Shown here: in pieces, positions 9,944-18,582 of the stretch
Position numbering within the stretch: the stretch's first letter is position 1
Layout: each line of letters begins with the position of its first letter
Assembly: GCA_018824405.1 (NCBI GenBank)
Contig: JAHJGO010000022.1
Coordinates: forward strand, 1-64,000
DNA length: 64,000 nucleotides
Origin: Gammaproteobacteria bacterium
GTDB taxonomy: Bacteria; Pseudomonadota; Gammaproteobacteria; Burkholderiales; Sulfuricellaceae
Direction of reading: 5' to 3'
The notes under the pieces: model-generated
Databases searched by the model: none
What the model saw: only the letters and a program-made list of their open reading frames with translations
What the model was told of the DNA's origin: nothing
Program-made: the position numbers and the translations under genes

Positions 9944-10483
9944 CTATTTGAGGCTGTGTACGAAGGCGGCTGCCATGACCATGTCCACTTCCTGCTCATC
10001 GCACAGGAATTGCCTTTTGCGGCGGCCTTCTTCTTCCATTCCGCAACGTTTCATGACTGCGAGCATGCCGTGATTGATGGCCATGGTGCCGGCAGTGATT
10101 TTGCGGATGTTCTGGTGAACGAAAAGCTCTTCCATAACGCATTTCCAGGCTTCGGCACCCAGTGACTGTCCCCAGTATTGCTTCTCGCCGATCATGATGG
10201 AAATGTCGGCTACCCGGTTGGCGCAGTCCATGGCGATGCTGATGTTGCCGATGTGCTCTTCTGGTGTTCCCTTGTGGAGGATGGCGCAAAAGTAATGAGG
10301 GCTGTTTTCGAAGCTTCGAAAATAGGCGGTACATCCTGCGAGATCGTGGTGTCGGTGGCGTTGCTCGCTATAGCGCACGACTTCCGGGTCGTTGAGCCAG
10401 TCAACGTAGCGTTCGGTCAGCAGCTGCTCGTTGAAAGGGATGATGCACAGTCTGGGCGTTTCAAGTTCGGGCAGTCTGGCCAT
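9944..10483 (-). CDS. GNAT family N-acetyltransferase (RimJ/RimL type)
   Basis: The 179-residue protein fits the RimJ/RimL-like GNAT fold: ETPRLCIIPF at the start, a DWLNDPEVVRYSEQR helix, the acetyl-CoA region GEKQYWGQSLGAEAW, and the closing helix LAVMKRCGMEEEGRRK. I placed the start at ATG 10483, 13 bases after the upstream stop and with AAGGAC in front. The longer frame from 10522 would run into the upstream gene. Similar enzymes N-acetylate amino sugars in nonulosonic acid clusters, so it may acylate an amino group on the sugar made by the neighbours. A PseH-type domain is already fused to PseG here, so this would be an additional acyl step. Confidence 0.78.
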   Translation of the reverse strand: MARLPELETPRLCIIPFNEQLLTERYVDWLNDPEVVRYSEQRHRHHDLAGCTAYFRSFENSPHYFCAILHKGTPEEHIGNISIAMDCANRVADISIMIGEKQYWGQSLGAEAWKCVMEELFVHQNIRKITAGTMAINHGMLAVMKRCGMEEEGRRKRQFLCDEQEVDMVMAAAFVHSLK

Positions 10484-10496
10484 GGATCGAGTGTCC

Positions 10497-11756
10497 TTAT
10501 TCCGGTTGATCCACCCAGCCACGTCCGATCAGAATGTATTTGTCCTCGGTAGCATTGGGGTCGCGCGGGGGATTGAGCTGGAAATGGCAGGATTCCTTTT
10601 TATCCAGCCTGACGCCATCGATGCTTTCGTCATCCGAGTGATGGGTAATGGAATCCAGCAGTTGCCACTGGCCGGATGCGTCTTTTTGCCAAATGCGCGG
10701 GTCGCGATGATTGTCGATCCATTGCCAGAACTGGTCTTCGCTGATTTCCGCCCATTTCAGGAACAGGGCGAGGTCTTCGGGTTTTTTGTTCTGGTACTGG
10801 CGCACCAGTGCGATACCTTCCTCGCGGGTGAGCCGCTTGAGGCGAATTTCACGGCTGGCCTGGTCGCTGACCTTGCCATAGCCCCATTTGAGGAACTTGA
10901 TGTAGTCGTGGATGCCGGAGTAATGAAAGCTGTCCACGTCGTTGTAGGTATCGAATGTGCGTTGCTGGGCCGAAGTTTCGTAGCCGTAGAGCGCGATCAT
11001 CTTTTCGTGCTGGGCCTTGGAGTCCCAGCGGATGTAGTTGTTGAGATAGATGCCGCGCACTCCGACCGAGCGGATTTCATTGTCATGGGGATAAAGAAAA
11101 GGCTCCATGTCTGCCAGCGAGAGATCTTCGCTGCCACGCACCAGGTCTTCGGCTTCCATGCCCATCAGGTCGTGATCCTTGCGGTATTTGCGCGTCATCT
11201 CCACCTCGTCGAGATGGGAGAACATGCCGACCTGATCGTTTCCCTGGTGGGCGCCCCAGATGATCAGGGGGATCTTGAATTTGACAGCGATCTGTACCGG
11301 AAATGCCGTGCTTCCTGCCAGGCAATGCCAGTACATGCTGCCGAGTTGGCGCAGGGATTCGCGCGTTATTTTCTTGACCAGCGCGGGGCTTGCGGTCTGG
11401 GTGAAGATGTCGCAACCGAGCAGGGATTGCAGATAGGCCTGGTTGCGGATGCCCATACGGGTGTTGTAATGCTTGTTGTAGTTGACCAGCAGCGGGTTCA
11501 TGCCGAACTCATGCTTGATGGTGTGCACGATGAAATAAGAGTCGCGTCCGCCAGAGACTGGAATGATGCAGTCGTGCAGACTGCGCGAGCGCGATTTGAA
11601 GTCGTTCAGCATGTTACGCAGTTTTTCCTTGCGTTCGGCCCAGTCGATCTGGTCTTTTTCTTCGTGTACGCGGCAGCCGCTACATACCCCTTCATCGTCG
11701 AAGGTGAGGTTTAGCGGATGATTTTCCGGATAAAGACAGCGTTTGCAGTATTTCAT
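10497..11756 (-). CDS. N-acetyl sugar amidotransferase (PseA/WbpG family), copy 2
   Basis: This 419-residue PP-loop enzyme has two N-terminal zinc-type cysteine pairs (CKRC near residue 4 and CSGC near residue 26). The ATP-pyrophosphatase loop is VSGGRDS (about residues 67-73). The family activates an acetamido group with ATP and adds ammonia to give an acetamidino group, as known for PseA and WbpG. Ammonia comes from a HisH-like glutaminase through a HisF-like partner, and both are encoded directly upstream. Its start overlaps the HisF-like stop by 4 bp. It differs strongly from the other copy at 13282-14424 in the C-terminal 150 residues, so the two probably act on different positions or sugars. 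Confidence 0.88.
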   Translation of the reverse strand: MKYCKRCLYPENHPLNLTFDDEGVCSGCRVHEEKDQIDWAERKEKLRNMLNDFKSRSRSLHDCIIPVSGGRDSYFIVHTIKHEFGMNPLLVNYNKHYNTRMGIRNQAYLQSLLGCDIFTQTASPALVKKITRESLRQLGSMYWHCLAGSTAFPVQIAVKFKIPLIIWGAHQGNDQVGMFSHLDEVEMTRKYRKDHDLMGMEAEDLVRGSEDLSLADMEPFLYPHDNEIRSVGVRGIYLNNYIRWDSKAQHEKMIALYGYETSAQQRTFDTYNDVDSFHYSGIHDYIKFLKWGYGKVSDQASREIRLKRLTREEGIALVRQYQNKKPEDLALFLKWAEISEDQFWQWIDNHRDPRIWQKDASGQWQLLDSITHHSDDESIDGVRLDKKESCHFQLNPPRDPNATEDKYILIGRGWVDQPE

Positions 11757-12622
11757 ATCACTTCCTCAGGGATCACCTTGAAACGCAACTTATCCAGCGT
11801 TTCGTCGCTGATCCGTGCAACGCGGCCATCGTTATCGAAGTGGCAGTCGTCGTAGGTCACAAAGGAGTCAAGCCGGACATTGACCCCCGCTGCGTGAAGG
11901 AAGCTCTTGGCCACGATGACGCTGTGTTCGGTGTAGTGGTAGAAGTTTCCTGCGGCAACGCCCGAAATTCCCAGTTTGCAGGCTTCCAGAAGATGTCGGG
12001 GATGCCCGGCGCCACCACAGGCAACCAGCGGGATGTCTACGGCATCGGCAACCTGTTGGATGAGTTCGAGATCGAATCCCTGCTTCATGCCGTCATTGTC
12101 GATGGAGGTCAGCAGGATTTCGCCAGCACCCTGTTCTTCCAGTTGCCGCGCCAGTATTGCAGGGCTTTGCCCAGTGGGCCGGGTGCCGGAATGGCTGAAG
12201 ACTTCATGGCTTCCGTCGGGCTTGCGACGAACGTCGATTGAGGCCACCATGCACTGTTTGCCGAAAAGCCTTGCACCCTCGCTGATCAATTGCGGGTTTC
12301 CGATGGCCGCGGCATTCAGGGCGATGCGGTCTGCTCCAGAATGCAGCAGGTTTTCCATGTCTTTCACGCTGCGCACGCCACCGCCCACGGTGAGCGGAAC
12401 CTGGCAAAAACGGGAGTATTCCCGGATTTTTTCGAAGTTGGGCGAGCAATCACGGGGCGTGGCGTCCATATCCAGCAATACGATATCGTCTATGCCCCAG
12501 CGATTGAGATATTCCACAGCAATGGAAACACGGCCTACCGGCAAATAACGTTTGAACTGGATACTCTGGACTACGATGCCATTTTTGATGACCAGCACAC
12601 CCACGACGCGTGTTTTCAGCAT
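11753..12622 (-). CDS. HisF-like ammonia-channel/synthase partner of the sugar amidotransferases
   Basis: This 289-residue (beta/alpha)8 protein is clearly of the HisF family: VPLTVGGGVRSVKDMENLL, ADRIALNAAAI, GEILLTSIDNDGMKQGFDL and PLVACGGAGHPRH. It is longer than housekeeping HisF (about 255) because of a C-terminal tail. No other histidine genes are nearby. It sits with a HisH-like gene between two PP-loop amidotransferases, the arrangement known for hisH2/hisF2 with wbpG in Pseudomonas O-antigen loci and beside pseA in Campylobacter. The inferred job is delivering ammonia to the sugar amidotransferase. It overlaps the HisH-like stop by 7 bp. Confidence 0.87.
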   Translation of the reverse strand: MLKTRVVGVLVIKNGIVVQSIQFKRYLPVGRVSIAVEYLNRWGIDDIVLLDMDATPRDCSPNFEKIREYSRFCQVPLTVGGGVRSVKDMENLLHSGADRIALNAAAIGNPQLISEGARLFGKQCMVASIDVRRKPDGSHEVFSHSGTRPTGQSPAILARQLEEQGAGEILLTSIDNDGMKQGFDLELIQQVADAVDIPLVACGGAGHPRHLLEACKLGISGVAAGNFYHYTEHSVIVAKSFLHAAGVNVRLDSFVTYDDCHFDNDGRVARISDETLDKLRFKVIPEEVI

Positions 12623-13275
12623 GGTTCGCCGTCCTGTGCGATTTTGCCGGAAGCCGATGCGGCGAAATTCAGGAAATTTCTCAAAAGCTTGAGGCCGTGA
12701 CGCTGGCTTTTTTCCGGGTGAAACTGGGTGGCAAAGATGTTGTTTTTCTGTACGGATGCCACGAAGTGGCCGCCATAGTCAAAGGTGGCGCTGACCAGTT
12801 CGTGCGGGCAGGTCAGGTGGTAGCTGTGGTCAAAATAAAAATGGGCATCTTCGGCAAGGTTGGAGAACAGAGGATCCTGTTTGCGGATGTGGCAGTTATT
12901 CCAGCCGACATGGGGAATGCGCACATCGTGGGAAGGCTCGAAGGCGATCACGTGTCCTTCGAGCCAGCCCAACCCCGAGTGCAGGCCGAGTTCGACGGAG
13001 TCTCTGGCCAGTAGTTGCATGCCGAGACAGATGCCGAGGAAGGGCTTGCCCTGCCCGACGACCACGTCGGTAAGCAAGTCAGGTAGTTCGAGTCGGCGGA
13101 GGTTTTCCATGGCTGCGGCGAATGCGCCCACACCTGGAAGTATCAGCGCGGTGCTGGCCTGGATGTCTTCCCTGCGGCTGGAAATAAGGTAGTCCGCGCC
13201 GAGATATTCGATGGCGTTGGCGACTGACTGGGTATTGCCCATGCCGTAGTCAATGATGCAGATGCGGGGTTTCAT
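12616..13275 (-). CDS. HisH-like glutamine amidotransferase for sugar amidation
   Basis: A class I glutamine amidotransferase of 219 residues, with the oxyanion strand PGVGAFAAAM, nucleophile motif GICLGMQLL (Cys near residue 83) and the His/Glu dyad FHPEKS near residue 190. It hydrolyses glutamine to glutamate and ammonia. It lies 6 bp after the first sugar amidotransferase and overlaps the HisF-like gene, so the ammonia is probably channelled to the PP-loop enzymes rather than to histidine synthesis. One HisH/HisF pair is present for two PP-loop enzymes, so it may serve both. Confidence 0.88.
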   Translation of the reverse strand: MKPRICIIDYGMGNTQSVANAIEYLGADYLISSRREDIQASTALILPGVGAFAAAMENLRRLELPDLLTDVVVGQGKPFLGICLGMQLLARDSVELGLHSGLGWLEGHVIAFEPSHDVRIPHVGWNNCHIRKQDPLFSNLAEDAHFYFDHSYHLTCPHELVSATFDYGGHFVASVQKNNIFATQFHPEKSQRHGLKLLRNFLNFAASASGKIAQDGEPC

Positions 13276-13281
13276 GCTTGA

Positions 13282-14424
13282 TCAATCCTCGAGGGAAGGG
13301 CTGGAAGCCAGATCCACTTTCAGTTTCCAGTTGCCCTGGTCATCTTTTTCCCAGATGTCCTTGCCCCTGACGGATTCGACGATTTCCCAGAATTTATCCT
13401 CGCTGATGCCGAGGTACTGGCAATAACGCCTGATGTAGACCGGGTCGCATTTTCCGTCATAACGGGTCACCAGATCGATGCCTGTCTGGCGATCCATGTG
13501 GTCCAGGGCTATGCCTTCCGCAGCCTGGTCCGTGACGCGGCCAAAGCCGAACTTGATGTATTTGATCATCTGATTGACCGTGACGAAATCCTCATCGAGG
13601 GCGGTATAGCCATTGATGTCGCCGATGACTTCGGGCGGCTCGTTACGGATTTCCAGGCCACGGGCGATGGCAAATTCGGCGTTGCTGTAGTGGTTGAAAT
13701 CCTCGATGTAATATCCGAGGTAAACCAGGCGCAGGTTGGCGTCGCTGAGCTCGGTGTCGGATGGATAGCGGTAGAAATGCACATCCTGTGGGGTGATGCC
13801 CGCGGTCATGAGGTGATCTGGGGTGCCGCCCGCCAGCGTGTTGGAATATTTCATGCGCGAGGCATCGCCATCCAGTCCGCCCGTGCGTTCACCGATGGTG
13901 AATGCAGGATTCTCGCCAAGAAAGACCAGAGGAATCTTGTATGCGATAGCGACGTGAATCGGTATCGCATACAGTGCCAGTTCGGTAGATTTGCACCAGT
14001 TGGCATATTTTAGAAAACCCTGATTCATCATGGATTTCCATACCTGCGGGTTGAGGCTGAGGCTGAGCGTGTCGAAACCATGTTCGATCAGGTTCGAGAA
14101 ATTGCGCGCACCACGCTCTGACATTTGCTCTGGCGGATAGGCGCAACTGACCAGCAGCGGTTTTGCTTTCAGCACATCGCGCACATAAAAAGCCTGGCGC
14201 ATGCTGTCCTTGCCACCGCTGACCGTGACGATGCAGTCATAGCTGCTGGAAGTATGGTCGCGACCCCACTGCATGATGTCATCCAGCTCGCGTCGGCGTG
14301 CTTCCCAGTCGACTTCATGATGTTTTTTCTGCTCGGAAAAGCGACATGGCAGGCATACGCCTTCCTCATCGAAATGGATATTCGGTCGGGTGTCCGGGTT
14401 GACGCATTTTTTGCAGTAGCGCAT
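13282..14424 (-). CDS. N-acetyl sugar amidotransferase (PseA/WbpG family), copy 1
   Basis: The 380-residue protein has cysteine pairs CKKC (residue 4) and CLPC (about residue 24), and the PP-loop VSGGKDS near residue 68. The rest matches the PseA/WbpG build: NLIEHGFDTLSLSLNP, KYANWCKSTELALYAIPIHV and IPLVFLGENPAF. It should convert an N-acetyl to an N-acetimidoyl group, using ATP and ammonia from the HisH/HisF pair just downstream. It is followed 6 bp later by the HisH-like gene. It shares family and motifs with copy 2, but the sequences are far apart, pointing to different substrates rather than a recent duplication. Confidence 0.88.
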   Translation of the reverse strand: MRYCKKCVNPDTRPNIHFDEEGVCLPCRFSEQKKHHEVDWEARRRELDDIMQWGRDHTSSSYDCIVTVSGGKDSMRQAFYVRDVLKAKPLLVSCAYPPEQMSERGARNFSNLIEHGFDTLSLSLNPQVWKSMMNQGFLKYANWCKSTELALYAIPIHVAIAYKIPLVFLGENPAFTIGERTGGLDGDASRMKYSNTLAGGTPDHLMTAGITPQDVHFYRYPSDTELSDANLRLVYLGYYIEDFNHYSNAEFAIARGLEIRNEPPEVIGDINGYTALDEDFVTVNQMIKYIKFGFGRVTDQAAEGIALDHMDRQTGIDLVTRYDGKCDPVYIRRYCQYLGISEDKFWEIVESVRGKDIWEKDDQGNWKLKVDLASSPSLED

Positions 14425-14461
14425 GGAAGGCGGTTTCGATTTTCGTGTTGATGGGGGGCGG

Positions 14462-15736
14462 TCAGGCGAGTTCAGAAATATTATCGAATACCTTGTGGAA
14501 TGCCTGAACGATTATTTCGAGATCGCCCCTCGTCAGGCTGGCATGGCAGAAATCACCGTGCAACAGTTCCTGAAAATGCATGCGCTCCGTGACCGGGCAG
14601 ATGCCGCGCTCATAATTGATCGTTCCCTGGTAACCGGGGTAGGTGAAGGGGAAGCCATCCTTGCCATAGGCGATGCGCTGCTGGTACATGGGCTGGAGAT
14701 AAATCGGTTCGACGTAACCCTGGCCGAGAGGGATGCCCTCAGCCTGTATTGCCGCAACAATGCGTTCACGCGGCACGCCCATGACGGTCGCATCGTATTT
14801 CATGACGTAGACGTAGTAACCGTGACGTACCCCCGGCATGACGGCGGGTGGCGCCAGTCCGGGCAGGCCGGACAGTTCGCGGGTGAGAAAATCGGCGGCC
14901 TCGATACGGGGCGCAACCAGGCCCTCTAGCTTTTTCAGCTGCTCTGCGGCGATGGCGGCTTCGATTTCGGTCATGCGGTAGTTGAAGCCCACCATGTTGA
15001 TGATATTTTCCACACCTTTATTCTTTACCACCACTTCGGCATGGTTGCGGATCAGCTGCAGGCGCTCGGCCAGGTCGGGGTTGTTGGTCACCACCACGCC
15101 GCCTTCGCCGCAGTGGATGGTTTTGTGGTAATTGAGGCTGAACACGCCCATATCGGCCAGGGTGCCTGCAAATTTGCCGTGATAGGTTGCCCCCGGTGCC
15201 TGGGCAGTGTCCTCGATCACAATCAGGTTGTGTTCGCGTGCAATGGTCATGATTTCGTGCATTTCGGCAGGATGGCCGAAAATGTCGACCACGATGATGG
15301 CCCTGGTGCGTGGTGTGATGCATGCGCGGATGCTGGCGGGCGACAGACAGAAGGTGTCCGGGTCGATGTCGGCAAACACGGGTATCCCGCCATAGACCAG
15401 CGCGGCAGCGGCCGAGGCTGACATGGTGTAGGGCGAGACGATCACTTCGTCGCCGGGTCCGACGCCGGCTGCACCCACTGCCGCATACAGGCCGGAGGTG
15501 GCGGAATTGACGCTGACTGCGTGCTTGACCCCGAAATAGGTTTCCCAATCGCGTTCAAGCTTCTGGACCCGGGGGCCGCCGAAGAAGTCGGGCGACCATG
15601 TGCCGAGAAATTTCGAGAGTACGGTGCTGTCCAGCACTTCCATTACGGCGCGTTTTTCTTCATCGCCAATGGTTACATACAGGGGAAAGGGTGATTTTTT
15701 TACGGGTTCGCCGCCGTTAATTGCCAGTTTTGCCAC
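14462..15736 (-). CDS. DegT/DnrJ/EryC1/StrS sugar aminotransferase
   Basis: This PLP-dependent enzyme of 424 residues has the family layout: a Gly-rich entry (AINGGEPV), VNSATSGLYAAVGA for phosphate binding, an IVIEDTAQAPGA motif with the PLP-ring Asp, and the Schiff-base Lys in SLNYHKTIHCGEGG. It moves an amino group from glutamate to a keto-sugar nucleotide. The start is GTG at 15736, with AGGAAAATTC in front. A separate PseC is present (22523-23680), so this is a second aminotransferase, possibly for another amino sugar or a nonulosonic acid precursor. The sugar is not identified by sequence. Confidence 0.87.
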   Translation of the reverse strand: MAKLAINGGEPVKKSPFPLYVTIGDEEKRAVMEVLDSTVLSKFLGTWSPDFFGGPRVQKLERDWETYFGVKHAVSVNSATSGLYAAVGAAGVGPGDEVIVSPYTMSASAAAALVYGGIPVFADIDPDTFCLSPASIRACITPRTRAIIVVDIFGHPAEMHEIMTIAREHNLIVIEDTAQAPGATYHGKFAGTLADMGVFSLNYHKTIHCGEGGVVVTNNPDLAERLQLIRNHAEVVVKNKGVENIINMVGFNYRMTEIEAAIAAEQLKKLEGLVAPRIEAADFLTRELSGLPGLAPPAVMPGVRHGYYVYVMKYDATVMGVPRERIVAAIQAEGIPLGQGYVEPIYLQPMYQQRIAYGKDGFPFTYPGYQGTINYERGICPVTERMHFQELLHGDFCHASLTRGDLEIIVQAFHKVFDNISELA

Positions 15737-15749
15737 GAATTTTCCTATT

Positions 15750-16847
15750 CTAGATGCCGATCATCGAATATGCCAATTTTGCCACATTTCTACCTGCATT
15801 GCCCGGCTGGGATGGGGGTACGCGACGGACTCCGCTTTCCGCAAGCAGCGAGGCAAGCGAAAGTTTCAGCGTGGATTCCTGATAGACAGGAAGTGTCAGG
15901 CACGAACGGTTGGGGGGGAAGTCGTCGGGCAAGGGAAGGTCAAGACGGATGCTCAGGGTGGGCCGACCGAGCTGGGCCGATTCCACCAGAAACATGGTGT
16001 TCATCCCGGCCACGACATCTGCGGCAAGCGCGAGGTCGCGCGAATTGCCTTCGCCGCTGACGATAATTTTTACCTTGTCGTGGCTAAGATTTCGGAAAGT
16101 TTCCCCGTTTTCGCGCGGATGGGGGCGGATCAGCAGCGTGGCGTGCTTTCCCCGGGCATGGGCGAGTTCGACAAGTGCTGTAAGCAGCGCGCCCACGGTG
16201 CGCAAACGATCCAGCCAGGGCGGATGTACGCCTTCGTCATGATCGGAGAAAGACGGCGGCTGGGAGGCGTATAGCGCCAGCCAGTCATCCGGGCCGACGG
16301 ACAGGCTTTTCCGGATGGCGTCACGCTGTGCCGGGGTGAAAGCAGCACTGTGCGCTTCCAGGCTGTCCAGCGCGGGGTGGCCCGCGACAATCAGGCGCGC
16401 CGACGGAAAACCCTCGGCGATCATTTCGTCTCGAGCAAGGTCATCCATTACCGCGATGCGGTCCGGAAGGTAGACGAGTTCGCTTTGCTCATAGCTGAAA
16501 CGCAGGTGGTAGTTGGACCAGAAGTCGAGTACGGCGAGTGTGGGAATACCCAGTTCGTGGGCAGCCGCGATGTATTGTTTTTCGAATTCAAACGGATTGA
16601 CGGAAGTGCCGGTAAGCACCAGGCGTGTATTCAGGCGTTGCAGCTGGGCACGGATTTTTTCAAATGTAGTATCGTCGGAAATGGTTTCGTGAGACAGATT
16701 TCGTGCAGTCCACAGGGTATGGGCCTGGCGATATGCCATGGCGTGTACTGTCAGACGGTTTTCGGTACGCAGGGCCTCGATCACCGGTGCGACGGCGTTG
16801 GCGCCTCCGGGATCGCCGCAAATGACAACGATATCGGGCCTGTTCAT
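15750..16847 (-). CDS. GT-B fold protein of unknown role in sugar locus
   Basis: This 365-residue protein is not a family I can name. It starts with a Rossmann strand, IVVICGDPGGANAVAPVIE. The middle has VAGHPALDSLE. The C-terminal half has LLIRPHPRENGETF and VVAGMNTMFLVESAQLGRP, the latter like the donor-site loop in CDP-glycerol transferases and PseG/MurG-type GT-B enzymes. The overlap with the oxidoreductase stop is 4 bp (ATGA), so it is co-translated. It may be a sugar transferase or a UDP-sugar hydrolase/epimerase using the product of its neighbours. The run of seven G at 15912-15918 lies inside it. Confidence 0.6.
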   Translation of the reverse strand: MNRPDIVVICGDPGGANAVAPVIEALRTENRLTVHAMAYRQAHTLWTARNLSHETISDDTTFEKIRAQLQRLNTRLVLTGTSVNPFEFEKQYIAAAHELGIPTLAVLDFWSNYHLRFSYEQSELVYLPDRIAVMDDLARDEMIAEGFPSARLIVAGHPALDSLEAHSAAFTPAQRDAIRKSLSVGPDDWLALYASQPPSFSDHDEGVHPPWLDRLRTVGALLTALVELAHARGKHATLLIRPHPRENGETFRNLSHDKVKIIVSGEGNSRDLALAADVVAGMNTMFLVESAQLGRPTLSIRLDLPLPDDFPPNRSCLTLPVYQESTLKLSLASLLAESGVRRVPPSQPGNAGRNVAKLAYSMIGI

Positions 16848-17806
16848 GCCGAAGCGCGCACAGCCAGGGCGATATCCAGTGCAGCCAGGGCGTCTTCGCC
16901 GGTGCAGCGTGGCGTTGCGCCATCCTTCAGGCAGCGTGCAAGATTGTCCACGGCATTGTACAAAGCCTCGGGCAACTCTCCGGAAAGGCTTTCTGTCTCG
17001 CTCAGCCGGCGATAACCTGCCCCGAACGGGCTGTCCTCCAGATGCTGGATTTCGATGCGGAAGCCCGAATCCACGATGCGTGCACGGCCACCGCTACAGG
17101 CAATATCCATTTCAAACAGGGCATAATCTGCGGCTGAAAGGCCATGCAGATAGCCGCGAGCGCCGCTGGCAAACGTCAGTGCCGCGTCCAGAGTCGGGTC
17201 GTTACCCGCTTCGTGCAGAACGTCGACGCCGCTGGCTTCAGCGATCGGGCCCAGCAGCCAGCGCGCCAGGTCGAACCAGTGCGCGCCGTTATGAAGCGTT
17301 CCCTTGGTGTAGAAGCCGGAAATGGCCTGTACCTTGCCCAGTTTCCCGGCATCCAGCATTTTTTTCAGATGCCAGAATCCGGCGGCGTAACGGCGTGTGT
17401 AATTGACCGCCAGAACGACTCCGCGCTGCGCGGCAAGTGCAATCAGCTCCTGTGCCTCCTCACGCGCCAGCGAGAGAGGTTTTTCGGCCAGAACGGCACG
17501 GACAGCAGGGTGTTCCAGCGCGGTTTTGATCTGCGGGTAATGCAGGGCATCGGGTGTGCAGATGCTGATGATTTCGGGTTTGGCATCGTCCAGCATGGCA
17601 GAAAAATCGGTATGATGCGCCGCACCGTTCCAGCGCTTGGCGCAGCGTTCCGATTTTTCCCCGTTTTGATCGCAAACCGCAACCAGATCCGTTTCCGGGC
17701 AACGCGTGTAGGCATCGGCATGGGACCAGACGCCGGGCAGGGTCATGGTGTCGGAAAACCCGCTGCCAATCAGACCGCAACCGGCAATCGCAGCACGATA
17801 AGCCAT
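16844..17806 (-). CDS. Gfo/Idh/MocA family sugar oxidoreductase
   Basis: A 320-residue protein with the N-terminal NAD(P) motif AGCGLIGSGF and the family EKP motif (VLAEKPLSLAREEA, near residue 92). HNGAHWFDLARWLLG (about residue 172) supplies the His/Asp seen in the active site of this family. It would oxidise or reduce a hydroxyl or keto group of a sugar nucleotide. The ATG overlaps the cytidylyltransferase stop by one base (TGATG). With the SpsF-type enzyme before it and the GT-B and DegT genes after it, it forms a small second sugar module, separate from the core Pse enzymes. Confidence 0.84.
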   Translation of the reverse strand: MAYRAAIAGCGLIGSGFSDTMTLPGVWSHADAYTRCPETDLVAVCDQNGEKSERCAKRWNGAAHHTDFSAMLDDAKPEIISICTPDALHYPQIKTALEHPAVRAVLAEKPLSLAREEAQELIALAAQRGVVLAVNYTRRYAAGFWHLKKMLDAGKLGKVQAISGFYTKGTLHNGAHWFDLARWLLGPIAEASGVDVLHEAGNDPTLDAALTFASGARGYLHGLSAADYALFEMDIACSGGRARIVDSGFRIEIQHLEDSPFGAGYRRLSETESLSGELPEALYNAVDNLARCLKDGATPRCTGEDALAALDIALAVRASA

Positions 17807-18540
17807 CAGCGGGCTGCTTTCTGTTGAACGCCGCCGTTGAGTTCCAGCAACTCTGGCTTGCCATCGAGAAAATTCAGCATTTCCTGAAGGCCAAAGGCAG
17901 GATTGGAAGGGTAAAGCGCCTCGAATACAGCGCTCACCACAGTGAAGTCTTCAGGCGTGTCCACCGTGAGGCGGTAGCTGCGGTATTTTTCCGGCAGGCC
18001 GCTTTCCACGTTCTTCAGCGTGAATTTTTCCGGATGTTCGTAGATGTAGAGCGAAACATGCTCGCGGTCGGCGGGGTCCTGAGTAGAGCGCGCGGTTTCT
18101 TCCAGTACCCGGGTTGCGAACACCTGTATCGCGAGGCCAATAGGATGGGTTGCCGGGCGGACGTTGCCGACGTAGTCACAACCGCTGGAGCGGTAAACAT
18201 TGACTATTTCGTCCACCATGGCCGGGTCGGTCAGGGGGCAGTCCCCGGTGATCTCGACGATGGTATCCGCATTGAAGGCTTGCGCTGCGCACAGCACCCG
18301 GTCCAGCACGTCATCCATGCTGCCGCGGTAGCAGCCGGCGCCAATCCGGGCGCAGGTTTGTTCGATGGCATCATCTGACGGATCGGTCGTAGTGGCGACC
18401 ACCACGCCATCCAGCGTTCTTGCCTGATTCAGGCGCTCGACCAATATTTCCAGCATGGGTTTGCCGAGGATGGGACGCAGGTTCTTGCCCGGCAAACGTG
18501 TGGATTTCATGCGGGCTTCGATGATAGCGATGGTTTTCAT
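17806..18540 (-). CDS. SpsF-type cytidylyltransferase, second copy
   Basis: This 244-residue protein begins IAIIEARMKSTRLPGKNL, the nucleotide-binding start of SpsF-type cytidylyltransferases. It continues with VVVATTTDPSDDAIE, EITGDCPLTDP (Asp-containing metal site) and YRLTVDTPEDF. SpsF-like proteins occupy the CMP-sugar activation step in sps/pse-type clusters. It differs from the copy at 21789-22526 across most of its length, so it likely activates a different acid sugar or a modified form. It lies 42 bp after PseI and overlaps the oxidoreductase start by one base. Confirming its substrate would need enzymology. Confidence 0.78.
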   Translation of the reverse strand: MKTIAIIEARMKSTRLPGKNLRPILGKPMLEILVERLNQARTLDGVVVATTTDPSDDAIEQTCARIGAGCYRGSMDDVLDRVLCAAQAFNADTIVEITGDCPLTDPAMVDEIVNVYRSSGCDYVGNVRPATHPIGLAIQVFATRVLEETARSTQDPADREHVSLYIYEHPEKFTLKNVESGLPEKYRSYRLTVDTPEDFTVVSAVFEALYPSNPAFGLQEMLNFLDGKPELLELNGGVQQKAAR

Positions 18541-18582
18541 GAGTGTTCCGGGAAAATGTCTGTGGTTCAGGATAATGGTGCA

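Noticed and set aside
10431-11714. 427-residue plus-strand open frame
   Set aside because: It runs opposite the amidotransferase gene and shows no domain; the amidotransferase has clear PP-loop and Cys motifs.
11753-13275. Histidine biosynthesis genes hisF and hisH
   Set aside because: No other his gene is near, and the pair is flanked by PP-loop sugar amidotransferases as in O-antigen and pse loci. The sugar-linked role is preferred.
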